Below are positions 1 through 10,201 of a stretch of 13,159 nucleotides of DNA, one piece after another. The notes beneath the pieces are model-generated. The model worked only from the letters and a program-made list of their open reading frames with translations. It was not told the origin of the DNA and searched no databases. The stretch's first letter is position 1. Every line of letters begins with the position of its first letter. A program made the position numbers and the translations under genes. Source of the stretch: CAADGY01 sp900696665 (lineage in GTDB: Bacteria > Acidobacteriota > Terriglobia > Bryobacterales > Bryobacteraceae); assembly GCA_035063885.1 (NCBI GenBank), contig JAPSFM010000130.1:1-13159 (forward strand). The letters run 5' to 3'.

Positions 1-2
1 AC

Positions 3-2477
<2,475 letters not shown>

Positions 2478-2497
2478 CGACAGGAAAATCAGCGATC

Positions 2498-2553
2498 ACC
2501 GCTCCCGTGGGCCGCGCCCCAGTTCTTACAGCCGGCCGCAGCTGGGGAGCGGT
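2498..2553 (+). repeat. Nested inverted repeat in the receptor/GH127 gap
   Basis: The 95-base gap between the receptor stop and the hydrolase start carries a perfect 9-bp inverted repeat: ACCGCTCCC at 2498-2506 and GGGAGCGGT at 2545-2553. Inside it, CCCCAG (2517-2522) can pair with CTGGGG (2542-2547). The two pairings share the GGG at 2545-2547. They therefore compete, or they stack as a 6+6 bp stem with a 13-base bulge. No T-run follows, so a classical Rho-independent terminator is unlikely. It may act as an mRNA stability or attenuation element separating receptor from enzyme expression. Structure is read directly; function is inference. Confidence 0.55.
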
Positions 2554-2572
2554 TGACGTTCGAGGCATCTAA

Positions 2573-5020
2573 ATGAAAGTACTTATCGGTTTTGCATGCG
2601 TTCTATGTGCGTTTGCTCAGGAATCCGCCCGCCTCGTTGACTCGCCGCCGCGGACGGGTGTCAATGGGCACTACACCGGTAATCGCGCCCCGCTGCTTGC
2701 GAATCCACTCATCAAGCTGCCGATTGGAGCGGTAAAGCCCGCAGGCTACCTGCGCCATCAGCTTGAACTCACCGCCGCGGGCTTCAGCGGACATCTGAGC
2801 GAAATCAGTGAGTTTTGCAAGATGGAAGGCAACGCGTGGACTACTCCCGACGGCTCCGGTCATTGGGGTTGGGAGGAGGTGCCTTACTGGCTGCGCGGCT
2901 ACTATAACACGGGTTACCTCACCGGTGACAAGCGCATTCTCGCTGAGGCGAACATGTGGCTGGACAGGGTGCTTGCTTCACAACAGGCCAACGGCTATTT
3001 CGGCTCCCGCTCCAACATGCTCGGCGAGCGCACGCGGGGCGTGCCGGACCTGTGGCCGAATATGGTGATGCTGTTTCCGCTGCGCTCGCGATATGAGGCT
3101 ACCGGCGACAAACGCATTCTCGACTTCATGAAGAAGTACTTCCGCTACCAGATGTCGCTGCCGCTCGACAAATACCTGCCGGCAAGCTGGCAACACTGGC
3201 GCGCGGGCGATAACCTGGACAGCATCTACTGGCTGTACAATCAGACCGGCGAGAGCTGGCTGCTCGATCTAGCCCGCGTGAATCACGAGCGCGCCGCCAA
3301 CTGGATCAGCGACATCCCTACCTGGCATGTGGTGAACATCGCCGAGTGTTTTCGTGAGCCGGCCCAGTATTACCAGCAAACCAAAGACGTGCGCTACCTA
3401 CGGGCCAGCGAGCGCGTATGGGACACCATACGCGGATTGTACGGCCAGGTGCCCGGCGGCATGTACGGCGCCGACGAAAATGCGCGCCCCGGCTTCACCG
3501 GACCGCGCCAGGCCACGGAAACCTGCGCCTTCGTTGAGTTCATGTTCAGCGGTGAGATGCTCACCAGCATTACCGGAGACTCGAAGTGGGCCGATCGCGT
3601 GGAAGAGGTGGCTTTCAACTCGTTTCCGGCTTCGATGACCGCCGACCTCAAAGGACTGCACTACCTCACCGCGCCTAACCAGGTACGGCTGGACCGCGCC
3701 GACAAGTCGCCGATGATCCAGAACGGCGGCGACATGTTCTCCTATAATCCGTACCAATACCGCTGCTGCCAGCACAACGTGGCGTTCGGCTGGCCGTATT
3801 TTGCCGAGCACCTCTGGATGGCTACGCGCGGAAACGGTATCGCCGCGGTGCTGTATGCGCCATCGGAGGTGACGGCGAAAGTAGCCGGCGGCACGGCGGT
3901 GCGCATCACCGAAACCACCGGCTATCCGTTCGACGAGGTTGTCCACCTTGCAATTTCCACTCCCCAACCAGTGCATTTTCCGCTGACGCTGCGCATTCCC
4001 GGCTGGTGCGAGAAGCCCGCCATCAGCATTAACGGCAACGCGGTGGCTCTGCACGGATCGGGCAAGGGCTGGGCTGTGGTCGAGCGCACCTGGGCAGAAG
4101 GCGATAAACTGACCATCCGGTTGCCTGCGACGATCTCCGTGACACAATGGACGAAAAACCGCAACACGGTATCTGTGAATCGCGGCCCGCTCACATACTC
4201 ACTGCGCATCGGCGAGCGCTGGGTGAATCAGGGCGGTACGGAAAAGTGGCCGGGGCGCGAAGTCTACGCCACCACACCCTGGAATTACGCGCTGGTGCTT
4301 GACAAGGCGAATCCAGCCGGATCGTTCGAGTTGGTCAAGAAGCGGGTTCCCCTGGCTTTGCAGCCGTTTGCTTTGGAAACGGCACCGCTGCTGCTGCGCG
4401 CCAAAGGCCGCCGCATTCCGCAGTGGAAGGAGGAAAGAAACGGGATGGTGGGCGAAGTGCAAATGAGCCCGGTGCGTACTTCGCAGCCCGAGGAACGCAT
4501 CGACCTGATTCCCATGGGTTGCGCACGCCTGCGTATTTCGGCGTTTCCGGTTTTCGGCGACGGGCCGGAAGCGCACACGTGGAGCGAGCGGCAGCCGCCG
4601 ATTCTGCTGGCTTCGAACGCCAGCCACTACAATCCGCCCACAGTGGTGATCGATGGCGTGACGCCGCGCAACTCTGCTGACAGGAACACCCCGCGGTTCA
4701 GTTGGCCGGTGGAACGCCAGTCAGCCACTGAGTGGCTGGAGATCCAGTGGTCCGAACCGCGCAGAATTGCGCGCACGGAGGTATATTGGGCCGACGACGG
4801 CAGCGAGCAACGCTCCGGAGTACGCCTGCCGGCAGCATGGAAAGTCGTCTGGTGGGATGGTGCAGCGTGGCGCGATGTGAGCGGCTCGTCCGGCTACGAG
4901 AGCCGCGTGGACGGCTTCAGCGTGGTGTCGTTTAGCCCGGTGGAAACCACGCGGTTGCGCCTCGAAGTGAAAACGGCGGCCGGCGGAGTAGGTATTTACG
5001 AGTGGCGAATTCCCGACTGA
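2573..5020 (+). CDS. Secreted glycoside hydrolase family 127 (DUF1680), beta-L-arabinofuranosidase type, with C-terminal discoidin-like module
   Basis: This is probably an exo-acting beta-L-arabinofuranosidase releasing arabinose outside the cytoplasm. The 815-residue protein starts at ATG 2573, with GAGG at 2562-2565. Residues 1-16 look like a short signal peptide (MKVLIGFACVLCAFAQ). Residues ~45-430 form the (alpha/alpha) barrel: WGWEEVPYWLRGYY (98-111), GMYGADENARPG (296-307), ETC (316-318) and YRCCQHN (396-402). In GH127 enzymes a Glu, one Cys and a Cys pair bind zinc, and one of the paired Cys is the nucleophile; here these match E316, C318, C398 and C399. E302 is a candidate acid/base. 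Residues ~430-690 are beta-rich (LIPMGCARLRISAFP is a family hallmark). Residues ~690-815 resemble an F5/8C (CBM32-like) sugar-binding domain. The family is secure. The exact linkage cleaved is not: GH127 and GH146 are close relatives. Confidence 0.9.
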   Translation: MKVLIGFACVLCAFAQESARLVDSPPRTGVNGHYTGNRAPLLANPLIKLPIGAVKPAGYLRHQLELTAAGFSGHLSEISEFCKMEGNAWTTPDGSGHWGWEEVPYWLRGYYNTGYLTGDKRILAEANMWLDRVLASQQANGYFGSRSNMLGERTRGVPDLWPNMVMLFPLRSRYEATGDKRILDFMKKYFRYQMSLPLDKYLPASWQHWRAGDNLDSIYWLYNQTGESWLLDLARVNHERAANWISDIPTWHVVNIAECFREPAQYYQQTKDVRYLRASERVWDTIRGLYGQVPGGMYGADENARPGFTGPRQATETCAFVEFMFSGEMLTSITGDSKWADRVEEVAFNSFPASMTADLKGLHYLTAPNQVRLDRADKSPMIQNGGDMFSYNPYQYRCCQHNVAFGWPYFAEHLWMATRGNGIAAVLYAPSEVTAKVAGGTAVRITETTGYPFDEVVHLAISTPQPVHFPLTLRIPGWCEKPAISINGNAVALHGSGKGWAVVERTWAEGDKLTIRLPATISVTQWTKNRNTVSVNRGPLTYSLRIGERWVNQGGTEKWPGREVYATTPWNYALVLDKANPAGSFELVKKRVPLALQPFALETAPLLLRAKGRRIPQWKEERNGMVGEVQMSPVRTSQPEERIDLIPMGCARLRISAFPVFGDGPEAHTWSERQPPILLASNASHYNPPTVVIDGVTPRNSADRNTPRFSWPVERQSATEWLEIQWSEPRRIARTEVYWADDGSEQRSGVRLPAAWKVVWWDGAAWRDVSGSSGYESRVDGFSVVSFSPVETTRLRLEVKTAAGGVGIYEWRIPD

Positions 5021-6321
5021 TTCGCGTTACGGCGCTCCTTGTGGGCCTGGCTGCGATAGCCGCCGCGCAGATGGGCGAACTGGCGCGCGCGTTGCGCGAA
5101 CAGCGATTCGCCGACGCCCACGCACTGGCACAGGCCATGTTGAACAATGCTTCTGCCGACCCGCGGTTGTGGACCCTCGACGGAATGGCGCTCGCTGGAA
5201 TGAACCGGCCGCGCGAGAGCATCGCCGCTTACAACCACGCGTTGAAAGCGGACGCGACGTATCTGCCGGCATGGCTCGGCAAGGCGGAAGTGGAATATCG
5301 CTCTAACGACAGCGGCGCGGCCGGGACTCTCGTACAGGTGCTGAAACTCGACCCCGGAAATGCCACAGCTCATGCCATGCTGGCCAGCCTCGCTTTTGCC
5401 CGGCGTGACTGTGCGGCGGCGTTGCCGCACTTTGCGCGAGGTAGGGACGAGGCGTTGAAGACAACTACAGCCACGTGGCAGTGGGCGCAATGCGAACTGA
5501 TGGCGGGGGAGGCGGGCGAAGCGGCGGCGTTGTTTGAGCGGCTGCTGCAAGCGGGTCCGCCGCGTTCGGAAATATTCAGCCTGCTTGCCTCGGCCCAGGA
5601 GCGCAGCGGCGCGCCGGACAAAGCCGTTCAAACCCTCAGGAGAGCAGCGGAGCTCTTCCCGCAAGAGGAATCGCACTACCTGGACCTGGGCGCGCTATGC
5701 GCCGAGCACCATGAATACGATCTGGGCATAGAGGTGCTGGAGGTGGGTGTGCGCAACGTGTCCTCGTCGCCGGCGATTCGTGTGCTACGCGGGGTGCTCT
5801 TCGTGCTGAAGGGCGATTTTTCCGCTGCAAGCACAGAATTTGATCGCGCCGACGCAGTGGGCGCCGCAATTGGCACCGCGTACGCGACGATGTTCAGCCC
5901 CGGCGCCGATTCCGGGCAAGCAGCCGCAAAACTGCGTGCGGAGTTGCGCACGCACCCGGACGATGCGGTGCTTCACTACCTGTTGGCTGAGTGCAGCAGT
6001 TCGGATGAGGAACGGCGCCAGCTGCTCGAACGCGCGGTACAACTGAAACCCGGCTTCGCGAAAGCGCACAGCGCTCTGGGCAGATTATACGCGCAGCGGG
6101 AGAGGCCTGGCGAAGCCATCCGCGAACTGCGCCTCGCGGTGAAACTGGATCCCACCGATCAGCCGGCCACCTATCGCTTGGCGCTGAAACTGCGGGACGC
6201 GGGCCGGAAAGAGGAAGCGGCGGAACTGTTCAACAGGTTACGCACGCTGCGGATCGCTCAGCGCAAGGCTGACGAAGCGAAACGTAAGCTGGCTTTCGTC
6301 AAACAAGCGCCCTCGAAGTAG
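5002..6321 (+). CDS. Exported tetratricopeptide-repeat protein
   Basis: This 439-residue protein has an N-terminal signal peptide (SRLIRVTALLVGLAAIAAAQ) followed by TPR-type helix pairs along most of its length. Clear repeats are RLWTLDGMALAGMNRPRES.. (~55-87), AWLGKAEVEYRSNDSGAAG.. (~90-121), AHSALGRLYAQRERPGEAI.. (~355-388) and a last one near 390-420, then a Lys/Arg-rich tail. TPR arrays bind other proteins; no catalytic motif is visible. The start is GTG at 5002, chosen because it gives a complete signal peptide. A later in-frame GTG at 5041 would shorten it. The start overlaps the GH127 gene by 19 bases, with GGAG at 4985-4988 inside that gene, so the two are probably translated together. 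It may be a periplasmic scaffold or assembly partner for the receptor or hydrolase. The specific role is unknown. Confidence 0.82.
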   Translation: MANSRLIRVTALLVGLAAIAAAQMGELARALREQRFADAHALAQAMLNNASADPRLWTLDGMALAGMNRPRESIAAYNHALKADATYLPAWLGKAEVEYRSNDSGAAGTLVQVLKLDPGNATAHAMLASLAFARRDCAAALPHFARGRDEALKTTTATWQWAQCELMAGEAGEAAALFERLLQAGPPRSEIFSLLASAQERSGAPDKAVQTLRRAAELFPQEESHYLDLGALCAEHHEYDLGIEVLEVGVRNVSSSPAIRVLRGVLFVLKGDFSAASTEFDRADAVGAAIGTAYATMFSPGADSGQAAAKLRAELRTHPDDAVLHYLLAECSSSDEERRQLLERAVQLKPGFAKAHSALGRLYAQRERPGEAIRELRLAVKLDPTDQPATYRLALKLRDAGRKEEAAELFNRLRTLRIAQRKADEAKRKLAFVKQAPSK

Positions 6322-6330
6322 GGCGCCTTG
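6304..6330 (+). terminator. Possible stem-loop terminator spanning the TPR stop codon
   Basis: GCGCCCT (6307-6313) and AGGGCGC (6320-6326) form a perfect 7-bp G+C-rich stem with a 6-base loop. CAA/TTG on either side adds three more pairs past one bulged C. The TAG stop lies at the loop/3'-arm junction. There is no T-run, so intrinsic termination would be weak. It could instead mark the mRNA 3' end of the receptor/hydrolase unit before a long gap. Confidence 0.35.
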
Positions 6331-6525
6331 CTGAAGGACGCAGCCGCGTTCCACCAGAAGTCTCCCGCCTCCTTACCGGCCGCGCGCCACTAACGGTCGC
6401 CGTATCGATGGCCAAGAGCCGTTGTTCCAGAACGGGCGAGGCATGCGATTGGGGCGGCACGGCGCGCGATACATTCTGCTGAAGTACTTGGGGCAAGCCG
6501 CCAGTTCGATGCCCAGCCTAGGGCT

Positions 6526-6539
6526 AGTATTGGCATACT
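6526..6539. promoter_or_regulatory. Candidate operator AGTAT-TGGC-ATACT upstream of kduD
   Basis: This is a perfect hyphenated palindrome with 5-bp arms and a 4-base centre, ending 94 bases before the kduD start. It overlaps TTGGCA (6530-6535), which resembles a -35 element. A weak -10-like AATGAT lies at 6555-6560, with a 19-base spacer that is longer than ideal. An overlapping dyad of this size would suit a dimeric repressor such as GntR or LacI type, but no regulator gene is in the window. Both promoter and operator are tentative. Confidence 0.3.
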
Positions 6540-6622
6540 GCTCCTTGTGAAGGAAATGATAGCTCACTCCGCAGGTGCGAACGCCTGTTGTTTTGTCACC
6601 GCAGCATGAGGAGCCTGATACC

Positions 6623-6626
6623 GGAG
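6623..6626 (+). promoter_or_regulatory. Ribosome-binding site GGAG fixing the GTG start of kduD
   Basis: GGAG lies seven bases before the GTG at 6634. The only nearby ATG (6606) is out of frame, so this site supports GTG 6634 as the true start. The resulting N-terminus (CILERFKLDGKTALVTG) matches where KduD proteins begin. Confidence 0.6.
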
Positions 6627-6633
6627 AACAACT

Positions 6634-7404
6634 GTGTGCATTCTGGAACGATTTAAGCTGGATGGCAAAACCGCGCTCGTCACCGGTTGCCGTCGTGGAA
6701 TAGGAAAAGCCATCGCGGTGGCGCTGGCCCAAGCAGGCGCGGATATCGCCGGTGTCAGCGCATCGCTCGAAACGGCGGGAAGCGCCGTGGAGCGGGAAGT
6801 GGAAAAAGCAGGGCGGCAGTTTCGCGGCTATGCTTGCGACTTCGCAAATCGGGACGCTGTGTACAAGCTCATAGAGCGCGTTAAAGGCGAGGTTCCGCCG
6901 ATCGATATTCTCGTGAACAACGCCGGTACTATCATGCGCTCTCCCGCGGCCGAACATCCCGACCAGGATTGGGATCGGGTGATCGGAATCAACCTCAACG
7001 CGCAATTCATTCTGAGCAGGGAGTTCGGACGGGATATGGTGGCGCGCGGCTCGGGAAAAATCATTTTTATCGCCTCGGTATTGAGTTTTCAGGGAGGTAT
7101 TTACGTGCCAGGCTACGCGGCCAGCAAAGGCGCCATCGCCTCGCTGGTGAAGGCGCTCGCGAACGAATGGGCCGGCCGCGGAGTCCAGGTCAATGGCATT
7201 GCGCCGGGCTACATACGAACGGACAACAACGAAGCGCTTCGTACGGATGCGGCTCGCAACGCAGCCATTCTGGCGCGAATTCCGGCGGGGCGTTGGGGTG
7301 AAGCGGAAGATTTGCAGGGAGCCGCGGTTTACCTTGCCTCGTCCGCTTCCAACTATGCGAATGGAACTATCCTGCTTGTTGACGGCGGCTGGATGGGGCG
7401 CTAA
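6634..7404 (+). CDS. kduD: Short-chain dehydrogenase, KduD type (2-deoxy-D-gluconate 3-dehydrogenase / 2-keto-3-deoxygluconate oxidoreductase)
   Basis: This is a cytoplasmic NAD(P)-dependent oxidoreductase. KduD interconverts 3-deoxy-D-glycero-2,5-hexodiulosonate and 2-keto-3-deoxygluconate in the breakdown of unsaturated uronates from pectin. The 256 residues match the family length (~253). Classical SDR motifs are complete: TGCRRGIG (17-24) for the cofactor, NNAG (95-98), Asn120, Ser148, and the YAASK pair Tyr161/Lys165. KduD-like stretches recalled from the E. coli protein are LSFQGGI.VPGY (150-161), LANEWA (175-180), IAPGY (189-193), RIPAGRWG (215-222) and the VDGGW ending. The gene follows a 312-base gap, so it probably has its own promoter, and it converges with the UPF0182 gene after 14 bases. 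The SDR assignment is certain. The KduD substrate is likely, but related gluconate dehydrogenases are an alternative. Confidence 0.85.
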   Translation: MCILERFKLDGKTALVTGCRRGIGKAIAVALAQAGADIAGVSASLETAGSAVEREVEKAGRQFRGYACDFANRDAVYKLIERVKGEVPPIDILVNNAGTIMRSPAAEHPDQDWDRVIGINLNAQFILSREFGRDMVARGSGKIIFIASVLSFQGGIYVPGYAASKGAIASLVKALANEWAGRGVQVNGIAPGYIRTDNNEALRTDAARNAAILARIPAGRWGEAEDLQGAAVYLASSASNYANGTILLVDGGWMGR

Positions 7405-7418
7405 ACGGCATCCCCGGT

Positions 7419-10193
7419 CTACCGGTTTCCGACAACGGACTGAATCGCTTCGAGCTCTTTTCCGGCTTCGGCCCAGCGGCCCTGGGCAGCGAAGTCGCGG
7501 TAGCGCCGCAGATGGTCGCGAATGGTGTCGATGCGTTTATCCCTTGCGGGCGGCGCGGTTGCCGGTTGTGCCGGTGGTGCGGATGCGGAGGGCGCCATCG
7601 CGGGCGGCGTCGGGATATCGCTGGAGACCGGAATCGTCCCTACTTTACCGGCCTCCGTTCCTGTGAGCGCGGAGACCGCCTGCTCGTAATTGTCCGCATA
7701 GATGAGACGGTTGCCCATGGCCATCACGATTTTCCGGAGCTGCGGCATACGCGCTTCGGACGCCTGGATGTAGATCGGCTCCACATACAGGAAACTATCC
7801 TCCAGCGGCAACACCAGTATGTGCCCGCGCAGCACCTGCGAGCCCTGCTGGCTCCACAGCGCCAGGTCCTTGGCAATGAACTGGTCCTGGTTGATTCGTG
7901 CCTCGATTTGCATCGGGCCGAAAATCAACTCCTGTTTGGATAACTGCAAAAACACGAGCTCTCCCAGGTTTTCACCATCGCATCGCGCCATCATCAGACC
8001 GATCAGATTGTCCTTATTGCGGGGCGTGAACGGAATGACGAGCAGAAACTCGGGCACGTTGGAGCCCGGCATAGTCGCCACTACATACGTCGGGTTTACG
8101 GGCTCGGCGCGCCCGCCTTGTCCGGATATGTTCTTGCCGAGATCCCACAAGTCTTCCTTGTTATAAAAGGACTCCGGATCCCGCATATGGAAAATGCGGT
8201 AAATCTCCGCCTGTGCGCGAAAGATCACCTCCGGGTACCGAGCATGGCGGCGCAGGTCGGCGGGCATCTCCGCGGCTGACTTGAAGAGAGCAGGGAATAG
8301 CTTCGCGTACGACTGAATAATGGGGTCGGCGGAATCGAAGATGAAGAGATCGATGCTTCCGTCGTAGGCATCTATCGTCGCCTTCACGGAATTCCGCATG
8401 TAGTTGAATTCGCCCACACCCTGCATTCGGATGCTGCGCGAATAGGGATGCGCTCTCGATGTGGTGAACCCGTCAATCATCCAAACCAGGCGTCCCTCAC
8501 CGGTGAGAACCAGGTAAGGATCGGGATCCCAGTGGATGAATCCCGCCAGCGACCGTAAACGTCCGCTGATATTCCGGCGGATCATCATCCGGCTTTCCGG
8601 CGTCAGATACTGCGTCAGCACGATATTCCAATCGCCGAACGTCACGGCGGCAGCAACGCGCATGAGCCAGGAAGAAACCGGAAAGCCGCCCTTTCCTTCG
8701 TAGCGCGAGTGCACGTTCTCGGACCCGGAAGGATAGTTGAACTCAGGCTGGGCTGTTCGCACAAATACCGGTTCATGTACGACCTCGCCGTAATAGATCT
8801 CCGGCCGGGTCAGGCGCAATGAGTCCGTTTCCACCACGGGGGGAGCGTCGCGGATGAACAGGACCGGAAGACCTTCAGGGGTGATGCGGTTGGCTTCGGC
8901 CATCACCAGGCCGTAGCCATGTGTATAGATAAAGCGCTGGTTCACCCAGCTCGCCTGCGCCCCAGCCAACTGCCTGATGTCGAACTCTCTGGGCGACAGC
9001 AGAACCTGGTTGATCTTGCCCCCTATCTGGTAGCGGTCCACGTCGGAATCCGCGAAAGCATAGTAGGGGCGCAGTGCCTGTATCTGCGCCACTGTATCGT
9101 GGAAGGCCCGCCAGTCCCAGAGGCGGACGTTATCCAGCAATGCCTGGTGCTTTGTCCGGTCCACCTTCGTGTCCAGCTTGGCGGGGAAATCGATCTCCTT
9201 CACGTTGCGGTCAAGGCGGAACGCCGAACGGGTAGCTTGAATATGCCGTTCGATGTAAGGCCGCTGAATCGAAATCTCATTCGGGCGGACGTAAACGGCA
9301 TTCGCGATAGCCGGCACCAGCGCGCGAACCGGCAGCACCAGCAGCATCGCCGCCGCGAGTTTGGGACGGCGCGTCCAAACGAGAACCGCTGCGGCCACAG
9401 CGCCGAAAATGGTCAGCCATTGGAGTGGGAGACTGATGTGCTCGTTCACCCAGTCGACGCCCACCATGAAGGCATGCTCGTTGAGCAGCATCGTGTAGCG
9501 GTCCAGGTAGAACTTCACCGCCAGCCCGCTAAGGAACACCACCGCCAAGCCCCGCAGAAAACGGGATTCAAGGGCTCCGCCCAGCCCGAGATCCTGAAGC
9601 TCGATAACGCCCTTGTCCTGCCAGCGCGGCATCTGTTCGCGCAACTGCCACCCGCGAGCTGTAAGCCAGTACACAAGCGCGGCGACCACCGACAGGGCTA
9701 GGACAAATCGCAACAGGAGGGAGTAAAACGGGACCTGAAAAAGGTAGAAAGCAAGCGAATGTCCGAAAACGGGGTCGTGCCAGGCGTTTTCCTGGACGCC
9801 CAACCGCCAGCCTCCGAAGAAACGCACCACCGTCCAGGTATCGGTCACCATCGCGGCGAAGAAAAACCCCAGGACGAGCGCCCCCAGAACGGAGAGTTTT
9901 GCATAAAGGGGGTAATATCGCAGGCTTGTTCCGGCAAATCTCATGGCCATGCTATGAGCGGTCCAGAGCACGATGGCTGCGATGAGTGTAGCCAGTACGA
10001 GGGGTGCGATGCTGTAGCCCAGCATGGTGAACCAGGTGGACGTCTGGCCTAGTTCCTGCCACCACCGGTATTCAATCAGATAAGAAAGAACGGACCGGCC
10101 GAGTACAAGGGTCAGGACCACGAGCGCGAGCAGAACAATCAGAGCCGTGTTGCGCCGGCTTGAAGCGCCTTCAATCGAGCGGTAGTTTGCCAA
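7419..10193 (-). CDS. UPF0182 (COG1615) family large membrane protein
   Basis: This 924-residue inner-membrane protein belongs to a family without an established function. About seven hydrophobic segments fill the first third (approximately 16-34, 55-78, 98-124, 146-178, 212-230, 254-273, 279-300). The family block NEISIQRPYIERHIQATR (305-322) follows, then a long soluble region to ~859. Residues 860-884 are a Pro/Ala-rich linker, and the last ~40 form a charged helical tail. Length is usual for the family (~900). The start is TTG at 10193: the upstream frame reaches TGA at 10212-10214 with no ATG or GTG, and the nearby ATG (10200) is out of frame. No well-spaced Shine-Dalgarno is seen, so translation probably depends on the pyrC ribosomes ending eight bases upstream. 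The membership is secure; a role in pyrimidine metabolism is only suggested by position. Confidence 0.88.
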   Translation of the reverse strand: MANYRSIEGASSRRNTALIVLLALVVLTLVLGRSVLSYLIEYRWWQELGQTSTWFTMLGYSIAPLVLATLIAAIVLWTAHSMAMRFAGTSLRYYPLYAKLSVLGALVLGFFFAAMVTDTWTVVRFFGGWRLGVQENAWHDPVFGHSLAFYLFQVPFYSLLLRFVLALSVVAALVYWLTARGWQLREQMPRWQDKGVIELQDLGLGGALESRFLRGLAVVFLSGLAVKFYLDRYTMLLNEHAFMVGVDWVNEHISLPLQWLTIFGAVAAAVLVWTRRPKLAAAMLLVLPVRALVPAIANAVYVRPNEISIQRPYIERHIQATRSAFRLDRNVKEIDFPAKLDTKVDRTKHQALLDNVRLWDWRAFHDTVAQIQALRPYYAFADSDVDRYQIGGKINQVLLSPREFDIRQLAGAQASWVNQRFIYTHGYGLVMAEANRITPEGLPVLFIRDAPPVVETDSLRLTRPEIYYGEVVHEPVFVRTAQPEFNYPSGSENVHSRYEGKGGFPVSSWLMRVAAAVTFGDWNIVLTQYLTPESRMMIRRNISGRLRSLAGFIHWDPDPYLVLTGEGRLVWMIDGFTTSRAHPYSRSIRMQGVGEFNYMRNSVKATIDAYDGSIDLFIFDSADPIIQSYAKLFPALFKSAAEMPADLRRHARYPEVIFRAQAEIYRIFHMRDPESFYNKEDLWDLGKNISGQGGRAEPVNPTYVVATMPGSNVPEFLLVIPFTPRNKDNLIGLMMARCDGENLGELVFLQLSKQELIFGPMQIEARINQDQFIAKDLALWSQQGSQVLRGHILVLPLEDSFLYVEPIYIQASEARMPQLRKIVMAMGNRLIYADNYEQAVSALTGTEAGKVGTIPVSSDIPTPPAMAPSASAPPAQPATAPPARDKRIDTIRDHLRRYRDFAAQGRWAEAGKELEAIQSVVGNR

Positions 10194-10201
10194 GCCCCAT
10201 T

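Larger units (their letters stand above)
6322..6633. other. 312-base non-coding gap upstream of kduD
   Basis: No convincing gene was found on either strand. Minus-strand open frames here run into the antisense of kduD and look like G+C-rich shadows. The gap holds an AAGTACTT palindrome (6482-6489), the hyphenated palindrome described separately at 6526-6539, a short TCCTT-GTG-AAGGA inverted repeat (6542-6554), and the probable kduD promoter and ribosome-binding site. The clustering of small dyads in the last 150 bases suggests a regulatory region for kduD. Decayed coding sequence in the first half cannot be excluded by eye. Confidence 0.5.

Noticed and set aside
6373..7005. Minus-strand 210-codon frame spanning the gap and kduD 5' part
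   Set aside because: More than half is antisense to kduD; no domain is seen and no start context supports it.
7414..7428. CCGG-TCTA-CCGG followed by TTT between kduD and the UPF0182 gene, as a terminator
   Set aside because: A four-pair stem and a three-base T-run are too weak to support an intrinsic terminator.
8919..9701. Plus-strand open frame of 260 codons antisense to the UPF0182 gene
   Set aside because: It is His/Arg/Pro/Gln-rich shadow translation inside a confident gene, with no motif.
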